Positions 38,015 through 50,100 of a stretch of 64,000 nt of DNA are shown piece by piece. Both the position numbers and the translations under genes were made by a program. Position 1 is the first letter of the stretch. The number at the start of each line of letters is the position of its first letter. The DNA is from Lineus longissimus (taxonomy: Eukaryota > Nemertea > Pilidiophora > Heteronemertea > Lineidae). The stretch is from positions 687,001 through 751,000 of the forward strand of contig NC_088326.1 in NCBI RefSeq assembly GCF_910592395.1. Reading direction: 5' to 3'. Under the pieces are notes generated by a model. It saw only the letters and a program-made list of their open reading frames with translations, ran no database searches and was not told the origin of the DNA.

Positions 38015-41000
38015 AGGTCATAACAACGAAGCCTCAAGATGAATTTCGACGAGATTTTACGAAGAACCGGCGAGATCGGCGTCTTTCAAATCATACTTTA
38101 CATATTACTCGGATTCGTCGGAATTCCGACCGGAGAACAAAATCTTTTGATGGTGTTTTTGGGTCAGGACCAAGATCATTGGTGCACCATCCCAGAATTA
38201 GCCAACATGACCGCCGAACAACAGAAATATATCGGTGTTCCGTACGATTCGGAGAAAAAACGCTTTGACCGTTGCCAACGATACGATTTGAACTTTTCAC
38301 AATACTCGTCTGAGGAATTATCAGGATGGAATCGGACTCTCATGATTGACAATACGACCGCGGTGAAATTCTGTAGTGCTTGGACGTTCGATAAAACGGA
38401 TGGTCTTTCTACTGTAAATGAACAGGTAAGGAAGATGCAGACTTTTGATATTTTCTGTAGATGGCGCTGTGAGTTATAGACCTTAAGGCCTTAAGGCGTT
38501 TTCATCACATATCTTCCTCAAATATCCAATAAGAACGATTTTTCTTTCAGTTCGGTCTGGTCTGTGATAGAGATTGGTTGACCGCGCTGGCCACGACAAT
38601 CTACATGGCCGGGTTTATGGTCGGCTGCATGTTCTATGGTTCCATATCAGACAGGTAAGTGCCTTGCTTGAGGTTACTCTGGAGGGAGTTTGGGATATGG
38701 ACTCTTAACCTGAAAGACCTTATCATATCTAATCTCAAAGCTGCTGATAGGTTAGTCTCTTTCCTGTCCCCAGCTAACCCGAGTTTCTATATCTAGAACC
38801 TCTGAAATACTAGGCTATGTTAATATTTTCTTGGGTTACCTTTATCTATATTTTATGATGGTTTATTGTAGTGAAAATAGGCCTACTACGATAGATGTGT
38901 TGCAGTTCAGGTGCTTTAGAAAAGAAGCTGGTGATTTGTGGTTTGTTTGTAGGCGAGGATAGGTTTAGGTTATCACCAGTTTACCGTGCAGGCCTACCTG
39001 GTAGAAATAGCTCAACCTTGTGTGGTCATTGTGCCCCCCCCCCACAGGTGTCAGATTCGCCTGTGGGAATCAGACGTATAAGCGGAACCTCTCTTGGTCT
39101 TGACGGACCTCAGTTACAAAATGTGTTAGGGTGCATGCACAGCAGGGGGGCACTCTAGCCTGAGTTTGCATGCACAGCCAGAAGTGGTGTGAGGGTTCAC
39201 AGCCAGAGGCGAGTGTGATCTAAGGCACCTATTCCATAGAGCTATACCCTATACTATACTATACGCGAACAATAGTTTCATGGTCATGCACCCTTTGTGA
39301 AGCCATTGTTCGCGTATAGTGTAGTATACCGTGTAGTTTTATGGAATAGGTGCCCAACAGACTTGTCTATCTTGAAAGAAGGAAAAGTATCTGCTTTTGA
39401 TCTGTCAATTTTACAACGTTTTTCCTTCTGTTTCAGATACGGACGTCATATCACGTTAATAATCACGTTATTCACGGAGATCTGTTTTGGGTTGATCGCG
39501 GCGTTCGTCCCCTTTTACTGGCTTTTCGTGATCTTTAGATTTCTAGCGGGTACTGCAGCGGCTGGCAGCTTTACAACAGCTTTTGTCATGGGTATGTACT
39601 AGGTGTCAAAATAAATATGGTACACTTTTGAAAATATAAAAACTCTTATTCAGATCCCAATCAAATTATAGTATTATGCAGCTGAGACATGTCCATTTTA
39701 TGTAGTATCACCCTGAGCGCACAATTCAAGGCTGCAAATATAATCTTCAATTGATATGCACTTTAATTGGAACTTAATCAGTTGATATATTAGTCTATGT
39801 CATTATGATTGATCTTATTTGGATTATTGACAAAAGTTTGTCAACTGACGTGTCAAAATGATATGTTGCGTTTTTTATGAGGAAATATTGCTATCTGTGA
39901 ATTGAAGAGTTCTCGTTGACCTTGAATCTACACTTCACTTGGCTTCTCTGTCTGCTTACGAGTCAAGGAGGTATAATGTGAATTTAGACTGAAATAGCAC
40001 CTCAGAATAATCATATCAGAATGTAATCTGAGGTGACGAAGAATATATCGATAAGCTTTGCAAGTGTCAACATGCATGTAACAATGACACCTAAAGTTAG
40101 AAAGGCCGAAAAAAATAGTTGTGTTTCCCGTCACAGAGCCTCTCAAGAGGTACATGTGGCGAAACTTATCATTACAGGCAATTTTTTTAGCTTATTTTGA
40201 GATTTTTTGTGGTCAAGAACTTTAAATTTTGAAGAGACGCGATAAAAGTCTGAAGGGGATTTTTAAAAATTTGCAACAAAGTTTATTTTGGTTTTTTGTG
40301 GCCAGGACAAAAAGGTCCCAAAGCTATTTTTTGGCCTAAAGGAATTTTCTCAAGCAGTGTTTATAAAATAAGACCTTTGAACTGGCCAGTTTATTGTCGC
40401 TGACCGGTTCCATTAATGGGGAAAGGAAATCCTATTATTACTTCGCCAGACACAATAACTGTTACCGACTTCAGGTATGGTAATCTAATGCGATAGGCTT
40501 TTAAAAGTCCAAAACAAATTTCATGCCCTGTTTACATCATGATTTCTAATATCATTATTTAACAATTTGGCCTTTAGTCTTGATGCAGCACTTTGATATT
40601 TTTGCTTCAATATACCAAGTTCCCATGCTCATTGGTGATAAACAAAAAACTTTCAAAACCAAAAGGAAATATGACATTTACACTCAATTAAACCAGAAAT
40701 TTATAGTGTTGCAACTCATAGAAAGCGGGTTAAAAATGATTACGGTCTGGTAAACCTCACTAAAAGCCTAACAATATGACTTAACTGTACTCTTTCTGCA
40801 GTGTTTGCCTGGTTTCGAAAAGCTAATTAGCCAGACAGACAAGGACATCCAAGGTGCTCTGTACACCACAGTATTCCTCGCAGTTGGTATGATTACACTC
40901 TTCACAAAGAGCTAAACAATGAGTCTGTTTAGTTACCATTGTAATTGTGTTTAAAGGCACACTAGCCTACTGCCTCTTTACACTCTGTTGCTGCGTAGGC

Positions 41001-44000
41001 TGTCAAAAGTGAATACCCAGTCGGCCACCAAAAGTCCCCATCCAATCAAACAGGTGCAGCTTTTTTTGGGTTCCCTCCTCCCGGCTGAAGGTGCTGCAAT
41101 TATTTTCAAATTTGAAACAGAGCAGTTTGTCTTCAGTGAACTCTTGACCCCAACGTTTAACAATTCTAATAATGAGGCAATTTAAAGCCTATGAGTGCAA
41201 TTATGGTATTGTTTGCTGGTCTTCTGTTTATGCCAATAATTCTGTCATTTAGCCGTGTTTAATAACATCAGAAATTACATCTCATTATCGCCCATTATGT
41301 TGTTTAGAATCAGGGAAAATATGTCAATCTAGTTGGCTGTCTCATCCAAGCTCATCGATGGTGTTGTCCTGAAAAAAATAACTTTTCAGACATGACAGAT
41401 GGTCAGTGCTGCCATCTGTGAGATGGTAAGGTACCAATCTATTGACATGAACACATTCTGCTGTAACTCCAACTTCGGCTGTAACTTGGCCACATCATCT
41501 GCACGAATTATCAATATCGTCTGCTCTACTCTTTTCAGTGATGGAGATGATTGGGCCAAAATATCGTGTCATCCTCGGCGTATTTGTACAGGGTTGGTTT
41601 GCCCTTGGCTTCATGCTTGTTAGTGGTCTAGGTTATGCTGTGCGTGATCATGTCATGCTTCAAGTTTGCTGTTCGGTGCCAACGATACTGCTGTTATCAT
41701 ATTGGTGGTAAGTAGCAATGCATTCTGGGTAGAGTTTGACCCTCCGAGTGTCTTGGCTAGTAAGCGATCTTGGTTGTGGCGTGTCCTACTTTCAGTATGC
41801 TGTTCAACCCTTACAATACTGTGGTGACATATCTTGAAGGGAGATTGTTCATTTGCATAAATTCCAACTTTCTGACCTACTTTTCAGGTTGGTGCCAGAG
41901 TCGCCGCGATGGCTTATCTCTGAGGGAGAGATTGACAAGTCGTACAAAGTCGTCAGCAAAATGGCCAAATGGAACAAAACAAAAGCGCCAGAAAAGCATT
42001 TGTTTTACTCAGAACATGTAAGTGAATGTTGTAAAAACCTCTCAGATAATTGAGCGTCAGTTCAAGTAATAATTTGCTTCGTCATGAGTGTCGTTTTCAG
42101 CCTGTGATGCGGAATGACGCCACAAAACTCTGCGGCCACTTGAGGCTAAAGTTAAGATGCCCACGTGTAGGCATAGTCATTGAAAGTCCCATACAGGCCA
42201 TGAGAAGTTACATGAGTCACAGCGCCATCTGCAGGAGTTTATCAAAAGTCCACTTTCTCATAGAAAGGTCTGATAAAAGCGGATGATTTTCTTTTTCAGA
42301 GGCGCCAATCTTGCAGTATTGCAATGTGTAGTATGGCCAGTCACCTGGTATGCCGTTTGATTTGTTTAGGCATGATTTGCTTAGATCGCTTGCTCGTGTG
42401 GTTTCACGTCTGCTTATTCATTAGGCTGGCACATGTTTCTTTTCATACTCATTTCATCTTGTGTTTTTCTCTTGATAGCTAAGACAGGTAAATACGAGAG
42501 TTTTCTGCTAGAATTGTCGTAATTCTCGTTGATGCTAATTCTAACAACATAAAATCTCGTTCACTGTGCATGCGCTTGTGCGTTATAGAATTCCATGGGT
42601 GTGGTCTAACATTATCATCCAGAGTTCATTTTCTTTTATTCTTCTGCGTTTTTCATTTTGCTTGCTTTACCATTAAATTGTAATTTGTAATTTTCTCTCT
42701 CCAAATTGACCTATTAACCCCTTTTAACCAAGTCTGACCTATGCTTTTAATATTAGTTGATAATTCAACAAACTTCTAAATGCATGGAGAATCCATACAA
42801 TGATACAATGGAAATGCTAAAACAGTACTCCCCTCTTGGAATAATTCGAATTATAGTCTCAACGATTGTTGAAAAATGACTTGAAATAGGCCAATGTTTC
42901 AGAGGTTCATGAGGCAGTATCTCATTCCTTCACTTTGCTGCAGACAGTCCTGTAAACAACCAGTTAGTTCTTGACATTTTCTGACAATAACAGTTTTACA
43001 TGTTGTTTTCCCCAGGGTAAGGATGTCTCAGCAGGCATGGCAGGTGCCAGGAGTCCGAACTTCTTCGACCTGCTCAGAACGCCAAATATGAGAAAGAGGA
43101 GTCTGAATATCTTTTTCAATTGGTAAGTAAACGACGGGCATTGGTCTGGGCATAAAAATGCCCTGTACCTGTTCTCGATAAGCAATCTCAAGCAAATCCG
43201 ACAAAGTTCATTCCTTGTCGCAAAGTCCACTCTGTGTCTGTCACCATTTTTGGCATTTTTTCATGATTTTCCTTTCCTTGTTTCAGGTTTGTGAATTCTC
43301 TCGTCTACTATGGCCTATCTCTCAGTGCGGGAAGTCTGGGGGGAAGCATCTACTTTAACACATTCTTGTCCGGAGCCGTAGAATTGCCTGCATATGTTGT
43401 CTTGATTTTCACAATGGATCGTTTTGGCCGGCGGAAGAGTATAATCGCAAGCATGCTGATTGGAGGAATCGCTTGCCTGGCGTGTTGTCCAATTCTAGAC
43501 AATGAACGTGAGTTTGGATTTCTTCTTCTTCATCTTCAGCCTATACTCTTCACTCGGAGGTCCATTGAAATCTACTTTTGTTTCTCACTTCATGGAGTCT
43601 GTCGCGTCCCCTTTAAGGTCTGTCTAACTCAAGGACAGAGAGATGTAACAGCAGTCACAGGTACCTTAAGATGAAGCTTGATCGCTTGAGTTTTGAACAT
43701 CAACGGCTTTGTGGTTAGAGCTCTGGGCTCATAATCTAGGAGGTTGTAGCTTCGACTCTTAGAAGGATCATTAAACTTGTAGCCTCTCCGCTCTATTTCT
43801 TTCAGCGTTGCAGCCGTTGTTGGTAACGTTTGCTATGATCGGCAAGTTTGGTATCTCCGCCTCCTTCTCAATCATCTATGTTTACTCGGCTGAAGTATTC
43901 CCAACGGTCGTCAGAAATGTTGGAGTTGGGTCCGGATCGATGCACGCCAGGATTGGTGGACTAGTGGCGCCACAGATTGCTAGATTGGTGAGTTAAAATG

Positions 44001-45199
44001 CTGACTGCTCTCCTCTAAAGATGATTTACATGTTATTCACGATGTCACATTTGTTCCTGAACTTCTGATATCATGAACAATTTTCTCGTTTTTTCAGTCA
44101 TCAATCTGGCGGCCTCTCCCCTCGATCATATTCGGTCTTTTCTCAATCGCGGCCGGCCTCCTTTTCATCCTGCTACCAGAGACGTACGGACAGGTGCTAC
44201 CAGAAACTCTGGTGGACGGGGAGAACTTTGGAATGTAAGTCATTTCATGAATCGTTTTGCTGATGTTCATATAATGAGTTAGTAAAGAAGAATCAAAGAT
44301 GAGAAAAAGCAGATTGCCTTGACTGGAACTCAAATCACACATCTTTGGATTGTCAGTCACCTCACTTATATATTTTTGCTTCTAGTCACCCTCAGCAAAT
44401 TTGACTCGCTAGTTCCTGCCTATAGTTCCTCTTTAAGGGTCCCAGCTTCAGTGATTTGTCAATTGGAACTTGTGCACCTAGACTTACACCACTAACAAAA
44501 TACAACTTACCACTTACCATATGTCGTATGAAGGTTCCCTCTGATCAGTTAACTGACGATTTATTCAAAATTAAGAAAACCTGAGCCTTGTGACTACTCA
44601 AGATTACAACTGGAATGATGTCAGCGGGTAACTCATTATAGGAGGACGTCTCCTGGTGGTGGTCGGTACCATTGCACGGGCCTATGGTCCATATGGGTTA
44701 TGGATTGGGTTATAATTGCAGTTTTGACGGACTTGACCGGTGGTCTTTCATGGTAGTTTTTGTGGCACATTTCTCTTTTGGGTGCACATGATATCTTTTA
44801 CAACGAAAGCTATATGACATGTGGGAAATTGTTGCAGAAAAGGCCTGCTGTCATAACACGGTGCTTTTTAGCAGGTTTTACTTCAAGCAAAGGTGGCAGT
44901 TGCACAACAAACAACTTCCATCTGGGAATTTATGAGAAATGTTCTGTTGCTAAACGATTTCTCACTGAAGTCTTATCTTAACTGGAGAACTCAGAATCTA
45001 AATCTGTAAAATTTCACATGATCATTTGATTTTGATGGACAATTTCAGTTGAAACAAGTGTGTTGCTTGCTGTTCTAAAGATTCTGATTGTAACCTTCGT
45101 CCTTTCAGTAAACAATCCAAGACTCATGGAAATGAAGAAGCGGTCGGCTTGAATAAGATGAACGGTGACACGGAGGATCAGGAGGGTGAGAGAGCTTGA
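38015..45199 (+). CDS. SLC22-family organic ion transporter (MFS), 10 coding exons; span includes 24 bp of 5' UTR
   Basis: Coding exons: 38039-38425, 38551-38654, 39437-39591, 41539-41707, 41888-42017, 43016-43122, 43287-43507, 43806-43987, 44098-44234, 45109-45199. The frame closes at 560 aa, the usual SLC22 size. SLC22 proteins are plasma-membrane 12-helix carriers of organic cations, anions or carnitine. Seen: a short cytosolic N-terminus, helix 1 (about 16-36), a large extracellular loop with sequons at Asn56, Asn85, Asn98 and Asn105, GSISDRYGRH after helix 2 (about 159-168), the family motif PESPRW (275-280) after helix 6, and DRFGRRKS after helix 8. The ATG at 38039 starts the canonical NFDEIL...G N-terminus. 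A TTTGCAG acceptor ends at 38014, so an upstream non-coding exon is likely. Substrate class (OCT-, OCTN- or Orct-like) cannot be decided here. Confidence 0.93.
39228..39354. mobile_element. Imperfect palindrome (MITE-like) in SLC22 intron 2
   Basis: The left arm GGCACCTATTCCATAGAGCT pairs with a right arm ending TATGGAATAGGTGCC. Inner segments TATACGCGAACAAT and ATTGTTCGCGTATA pair exactly. The spacer is about 25 bp. There is no coding content. Confidence 0.8.
42300..42347 (+). other. Possible cassette exon in SLC22 intron 5
   Basis: A strong acceptor (TTTTCTTTTTCAG) is followed by 48 open bases and a GTATGC donor. Inclusion would insert 16 residues in frame (phase 0 on both sides) in the cytosolic loop after helix 6. 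Family members do not need it, so it may be a chance pseudo-exon. Confidence 0.25.
43703..43765 (+). repeat. tRNA-derived relic (SINE head or tRNA pseudogene)
   Basis: It contains GTGGTTAGAGCTCTGGG (A-box-like), CTCATAATC (like the CAU anticodon loop of an elongator tRNA-Met) and a weak B box (AGCTTCGACTC). The acceptor stem does not pair, so it is not a working tRNA. It lies in SLC22 intron 7. Confidence 0.5.
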
Positions 45200-45522
45200 A
45201 CAGGCCCCCGTCTGTCATGAGGGATGCTGACATTGATTATGTGACGGATACGGAGAAACGATTGTATAGTCCATCCCTCCAAGGAGGAGCTGGAATTTTG
45301 GGAAGTAAGCACGCTCAAATATGATACCCTTGCCTCAAAGTACACCAGTCTCCATTGTGGACCTCTGACCTTACTTGTTGTTGAGATTGATATGGTTGAC
45401 AGTGATGCAATACACAGGTTGATTGGCTTCGTTGAAGTGTTGGATCTATGATAAGTCCAGCTGTCTTGGATTGTCAGCAGAATCATCGGCTGTGTCTGCT
45501 ATCGGAGAAGATTTAACAGAGA

Positions 45523-45838
45523 CACTTAGAGAGAGGCCGCTTAGAGAGAGGTCGCTCAGAGAGAGGTCGCTCAGAGAGAGGTCGCTCAGAGAGAGGTCGC
45601 TCAGAGAGAGGTCGCTTAGAGAGAGGTCGCTTAGAGAGAGGTCGCTTAGAGAGAGGTCGCTTAGAGAGAGGTCGCTTAGAGAGAGGTCGCTTAGAGAGAG
45701 GTCGCTTAGAGAGAGGTCGCTTAGAGAGAGGTCGCTTAGAGAGAGGTCGCTTAGAGAGAGAGGCCGCTTAGAGAGAGGCCGCTTAGAGAGAGGCCGCTTA
45801 GGGAGAGGCCGCTTGGAGAGAGGTCACTTGGAGAGAGG
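45523..45838 (+). repeat. 15-bp minisatellite, about 21 copies
   Basis: Unit GAGAGGTCGCTTAGA, with CTCAGA variants at the left and GGCCGC variants at the right. As 15 is a multiple of three it yields an open frame of repeated Arg-Glu-Arg-Ser-Leu (193 codons in all, 45423-46004). No family match, and the flanks look non-coding. Confidence 0.95.
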
Positions 45839-46234
45839 CTGTTTTGAGATAACTGCTACCTCGTTATGCCGACAAGTATTTTTTGACATATTTTTGGATG
45901 CTTTTGAGATTTTGAAAGCATTTTGTCAGAATGGTACAAGTGCATTTCTGAGTAGTAATTTTTGTTTTACGGTATATGTATTACTTTTAATTAGTGGGTT
46001 TTAATTTGTTAATTAACAAATAATAGTTAATGTCTACTTATTTTCTTGATGTATATATACATTTTTTGCTGAAATAATGTGAGGGGAATAGTAACTGCCG
46101 GACTGTAAGGAGTGTAATGCAACTTCAGTAGTGGTCATTTTCTGAATCATTTATCTTTACTTACTTACTTAACTGGGATATGATGGTTTAACCCATCAAA
46201 AATGCAGGAATTTTTATCTTTTATCTATAAATTT

Positions 46235-46395
46235 GTTAAAAGTGTGTACGATCTATGTGGTAAAAGTTGATGATGTTCTAAACTGTTCCAAGTACACTTG
46301 CATAATATAAGTGCAAGTGCTTACGATCTATTTAGTAAAAGTTGGTGATGTTCTGAACTGTTCAATAACACTTGCAGAACGTAAGTGCTGACGAG
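46235..46395. repeat. Tandem duplication, two ~80-bp units
   Basis: Both copies share TACGATCTAT.T.GTAAAAGTTG, GATGTTCT.AACTGTTC and ACACTTGCA..A..TAAGTGC. Confidence 0.75.
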
Positions 46396-47105
46396 ACGAA
46401 AATCATGATGGCGAGTGACTTCAAAATAACGACAGCTGTTGTTTAATTTGTTATTCTTCACAAATTCAAGAATGTATTACGTATATTTGTAAAGAGATGA
46501 TGTATTTTGCTGCTCGTTTTATCAATTACTGTCTGCTCCAAGTTTCATTTGAAGGAAACTGGGACATGCAGGAGATTGGAGACATATTTTCAGTGGTATA
46601 TCTATCGGAAATTTATATTGCTTGCTAAAAATATATTAAAACTTTTTTCTCAGAGCATGATTCCATTGTTTATTTCTTATGATATACCATTGCTAGATAC
46701 ATGGTATACCTGTACCTGCTTCTACTGATTATTCTAGATCATTGGAATAATGACGAGCTTTGAGCAAATTAAAAAATCTCCCATATGCAGACCCTTACGG
46801 TGAGGACACTCTTGTAAGTCACTTAACTAAGTCTGTGGATATGTACACTTCTGTTCTGTTTTAGTCTGCATCCCTGGCTCTGAGGTGAGAAATAGAGAGA
46901 AATGAGAAAAAAAAGCATCATAAAATCCTTTGTCCCACGGGACACTGCCTGAGGACATTATGTATAAGGCGACGGCTTACGATCAAAATCGACAAACAAG
47001 CTGTCTTCGTCACATCTGTCTCTCCCGCCCGTCTCACCTCAGACGTTTAGTTCTATTTACTAACATCAGGTGGCAGCAGCCAACGGCACGTGAGATTCTG
47101 TCAAC

Positions 47106-50100
47106 ATGGCGTCACGGTCGAGAAGCTCGACGAGCATATCGGAGGATAAATATCATTTCTCGGCGATCAACGAACATCCGGTGGATGATATCTCGCTAGA
47201 ATTCTTTTATCAACCCCATACTATCACTCTCTTGACTGCCAGCGTCCTTGCGTTTCTATATATTGCGTTTACAAGGTTTGTATTTCGCCGACTTTTTTGA
47301 CATTCGTTTTCTGTGTAAAATGCACGTGCTTTGTGTTTGTATTCTATTGTGTACTGTTGTGTACATTTTGTACAGACTCTGGTCTCTGTCTCTGATGAGA
47401 CTCGGGGTCTGTTTACTTGCAAACCATAAAATCACCATATCCGGGACCGAAGTTCAGAAGTGTCGGATCAATGGTCCTTTGACAAAGACAAACCAGAGGC
47501 AGAGACAAAATTAATACGGTAAAAAATGCGCACACTCGGACCACGGCAGGAGGCCTTGGCCTATAAGCCGACTTCAGAAAATGCCATAAAGTGTAAGCCT
47601 GTGTGTGACTGTTCCAAATGAAACGCATGACTACTGGTCAGCGCCCAAACTTCTTCTTCTTCAAAATAGTCGGTTGTTAATGATGGACCTTTTTGACAAA
47701 GACGAACGACAAACTGACAGGGCCCAAACGGAATAGTCACTGTAACCCTTTGTTCAAAGTGAAACGCATGACAGACACTTCTTGGAAAAGGTCCATTTTT
47801 CTAATTGATTGCTCTGTTTGGTTTATCAGCAACTTGAGTAAGTCAGTCATAAAACTACTTCTGTAGGCCTGGCTGAAGTGTTGGCCTAATTCGGGCTATC
47901 GATCTTTAATTAATTATGTTTACTTCCCCATGATTCTGCTTAATTTTGAGGACCGACATAAATCTTGCCAACAATTGGCGGCAACAGTCTCAATTGTACG
48001 TCCAAAAAGTCATGAAATTTCAAAATCTCTTGACATGCCCAGGCAGACTATTAGTATTAAAATGTTCTTTCAGGATGCTCTTTGGCACATTTATAATATA
48101 ATATCTCGATTGACGTTTAATAGCTTTTGAGACAATAAAATTTAATTTTTTGTTGAAAATTTGGCGTCTTGATACCAATTCAATCATAATAAATCTGTTT
48201 TATCCCAGAGTCATGTAGTAGGGCAAATAATACATCAAACTGAATGAAACACTGACAGCTGTGGGTGTCATATTGAAAAGATGTATTCATACATGTAGGC
48301 CCTAATCTTGCCATTGTCTCCCCCAGTCCACCAGGTGGTGAGACAATACAAGTATTGTGTGTCCTGGTTTCAAATTCAAAGGACCTGGTACCCTGCCAAT
48401 GAACTCTTAATGAGGGACTTGATTGCCAAATGGTTGCAGTGTATTAGTAATAGCCAGTGCTCCAATACAATAGAGAAACTTTTGTGGATGAAATTGACAT
48501 GGGCTCATGTCACGTTACACAAATCCTGTATAGAGTGTAATTGTCACTAAATTGCAGTTTTAAATTAGAATAGCTTCAACCGAGGACTGTCATTGTTGTA
48601 ATTGTAATGCTGGGTAGCTGGTGGCATATGGGATAATGTGCCATATGACGCTCTGTCCCAAATCATTGAAATGACACTGCGGTGATGCAACACACTCACA
48701 GATGTCACCCACAAATGAAATGTGTTGCTCGGTCATGAATCACTTGTGCACCCTGGAACTTTTTTTATAAGCGTGCAAAAAACTCGTGCATTGATGTCCC
48801 TTGCAGCTTCATCGAATCAGAAAATTGACATGTTTGAATATTTTGCAATGTTACAGGCTTGAGAATGGTGCGACGATCCTGCAATGTATTCTTCCCTCAT
48901 CTCTCATGACCAAACTGCAGGCAGTCCAGGGTGCAGCAGCCCATATTATGGAAAGGTTGATTCCAATGTATTGTTTTACAAAGATTTTCCAAAAAACTTC
49001 ACCATTTTTTATTGAAGACACTTTACTCTCTCTCTGAACACATCTCTTGGCTTTCCTTTTGATCTAGCTTTTAAAATCTGGGTGGCCAGGTACATGTAGT
49101 AGCAGCGTTGAAAATTTATTTTGGGCAATACCAGTGTCACAGCACAGGCTTAAATTTTGGTCACATCCCACTCACTTTTGCACTGAAATATTATCGCCCT
49201 CAAAATATCCCCAAAAACGTGTAAAATTGTCCATCTTGCAAAATGTATCAGAATTTTAAAAAAAGAAGTTAATTACAAGTTATTTTTAGCTGATCTGTTG
49301 CTATGTTGCATATTGTATATTCTGGTCTCCATGGTGCCTAGACTGCTAGCAAGTGAGCTACCACTACCACTGTACCAGGTATCATGGTTTGTCTATCATC
49401 AATATTTACAGAATCCAGGGTTGACACTCTGCTTGCCTGGAAGTGGAGTGGAGGCTAATCTGACATGTCTGACAGACTAAACATCAAAGAACTCTTTCAT
49501 GCAAAACCTATGCCTGTTGGATGCACTGTTTCTGGTTGGTGTACACTAATCTGAGTAGCCTCCAAGGTATCCTGGTATCATCATTATCGGTGGGGGCACA
49601 CTGCTTGCATGGTCATAAAAATCTGACATGTCTGACATTAAGATGAGAGTAGACTAAAACATCAACGAACACTTTCATGTAAAGGCCATGCCTGTTTGAT
49701 GCACTGTTTCTGGTCTCATTGCCTGCGCACTAATCTTAGGTGCCTCTGAGGTATTCTGAAAAGTCATTTTTCGACACCTGAACTTTTCTTCTACTTGTAG
49801 GAGTGACACGACATCTGAAGACAACATCTGGGGTGGTCTATGTTGTGTGGTTTTCTTCTTCCTCATCGTCTCAGTGCTGGCTTTCCCAAATGGTAAGTTG
49901 ATAACCAGGGTCTGATCCAAGATCTTAGGAGCGGGGACGGGGGAAATGTCCCCTCAGATGATTCAAGGAGAATGTCCAGCTGAAAGTTGAGGAACAATGT
50001 TTATTTTGCAAATTCTCTTGATTTGTGATCTGAAATCTGAAATATAGCATTAGGTGTTTGGAAGCCAGTAGAAGGGGTTTTAGGTGCAGAAAAACGTGAG

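Larger units (their letters stand above)
45200..47105. other. Spacer between the SLC22 gene and PTDSS1
   Basis: It follows the SLC22 stop and holds that gene's 3' UTR. It contains the 15-bp minisatellite at 45523-45838 and a tandem duplication at about 46235-46395. A CACGTG lies 20 bp before the PTDSS1 start codon. No supported gene. Confidence 0.5.

Noticed and set aside
40780-40890. Acceptor-like tract followed by a short open stretch in SLC22 intron 3
   Set aside because: The phase-1 join from exon 3 to 41539 is already complete with family-conserved sequence, and this piece has no SLC22 similarity.
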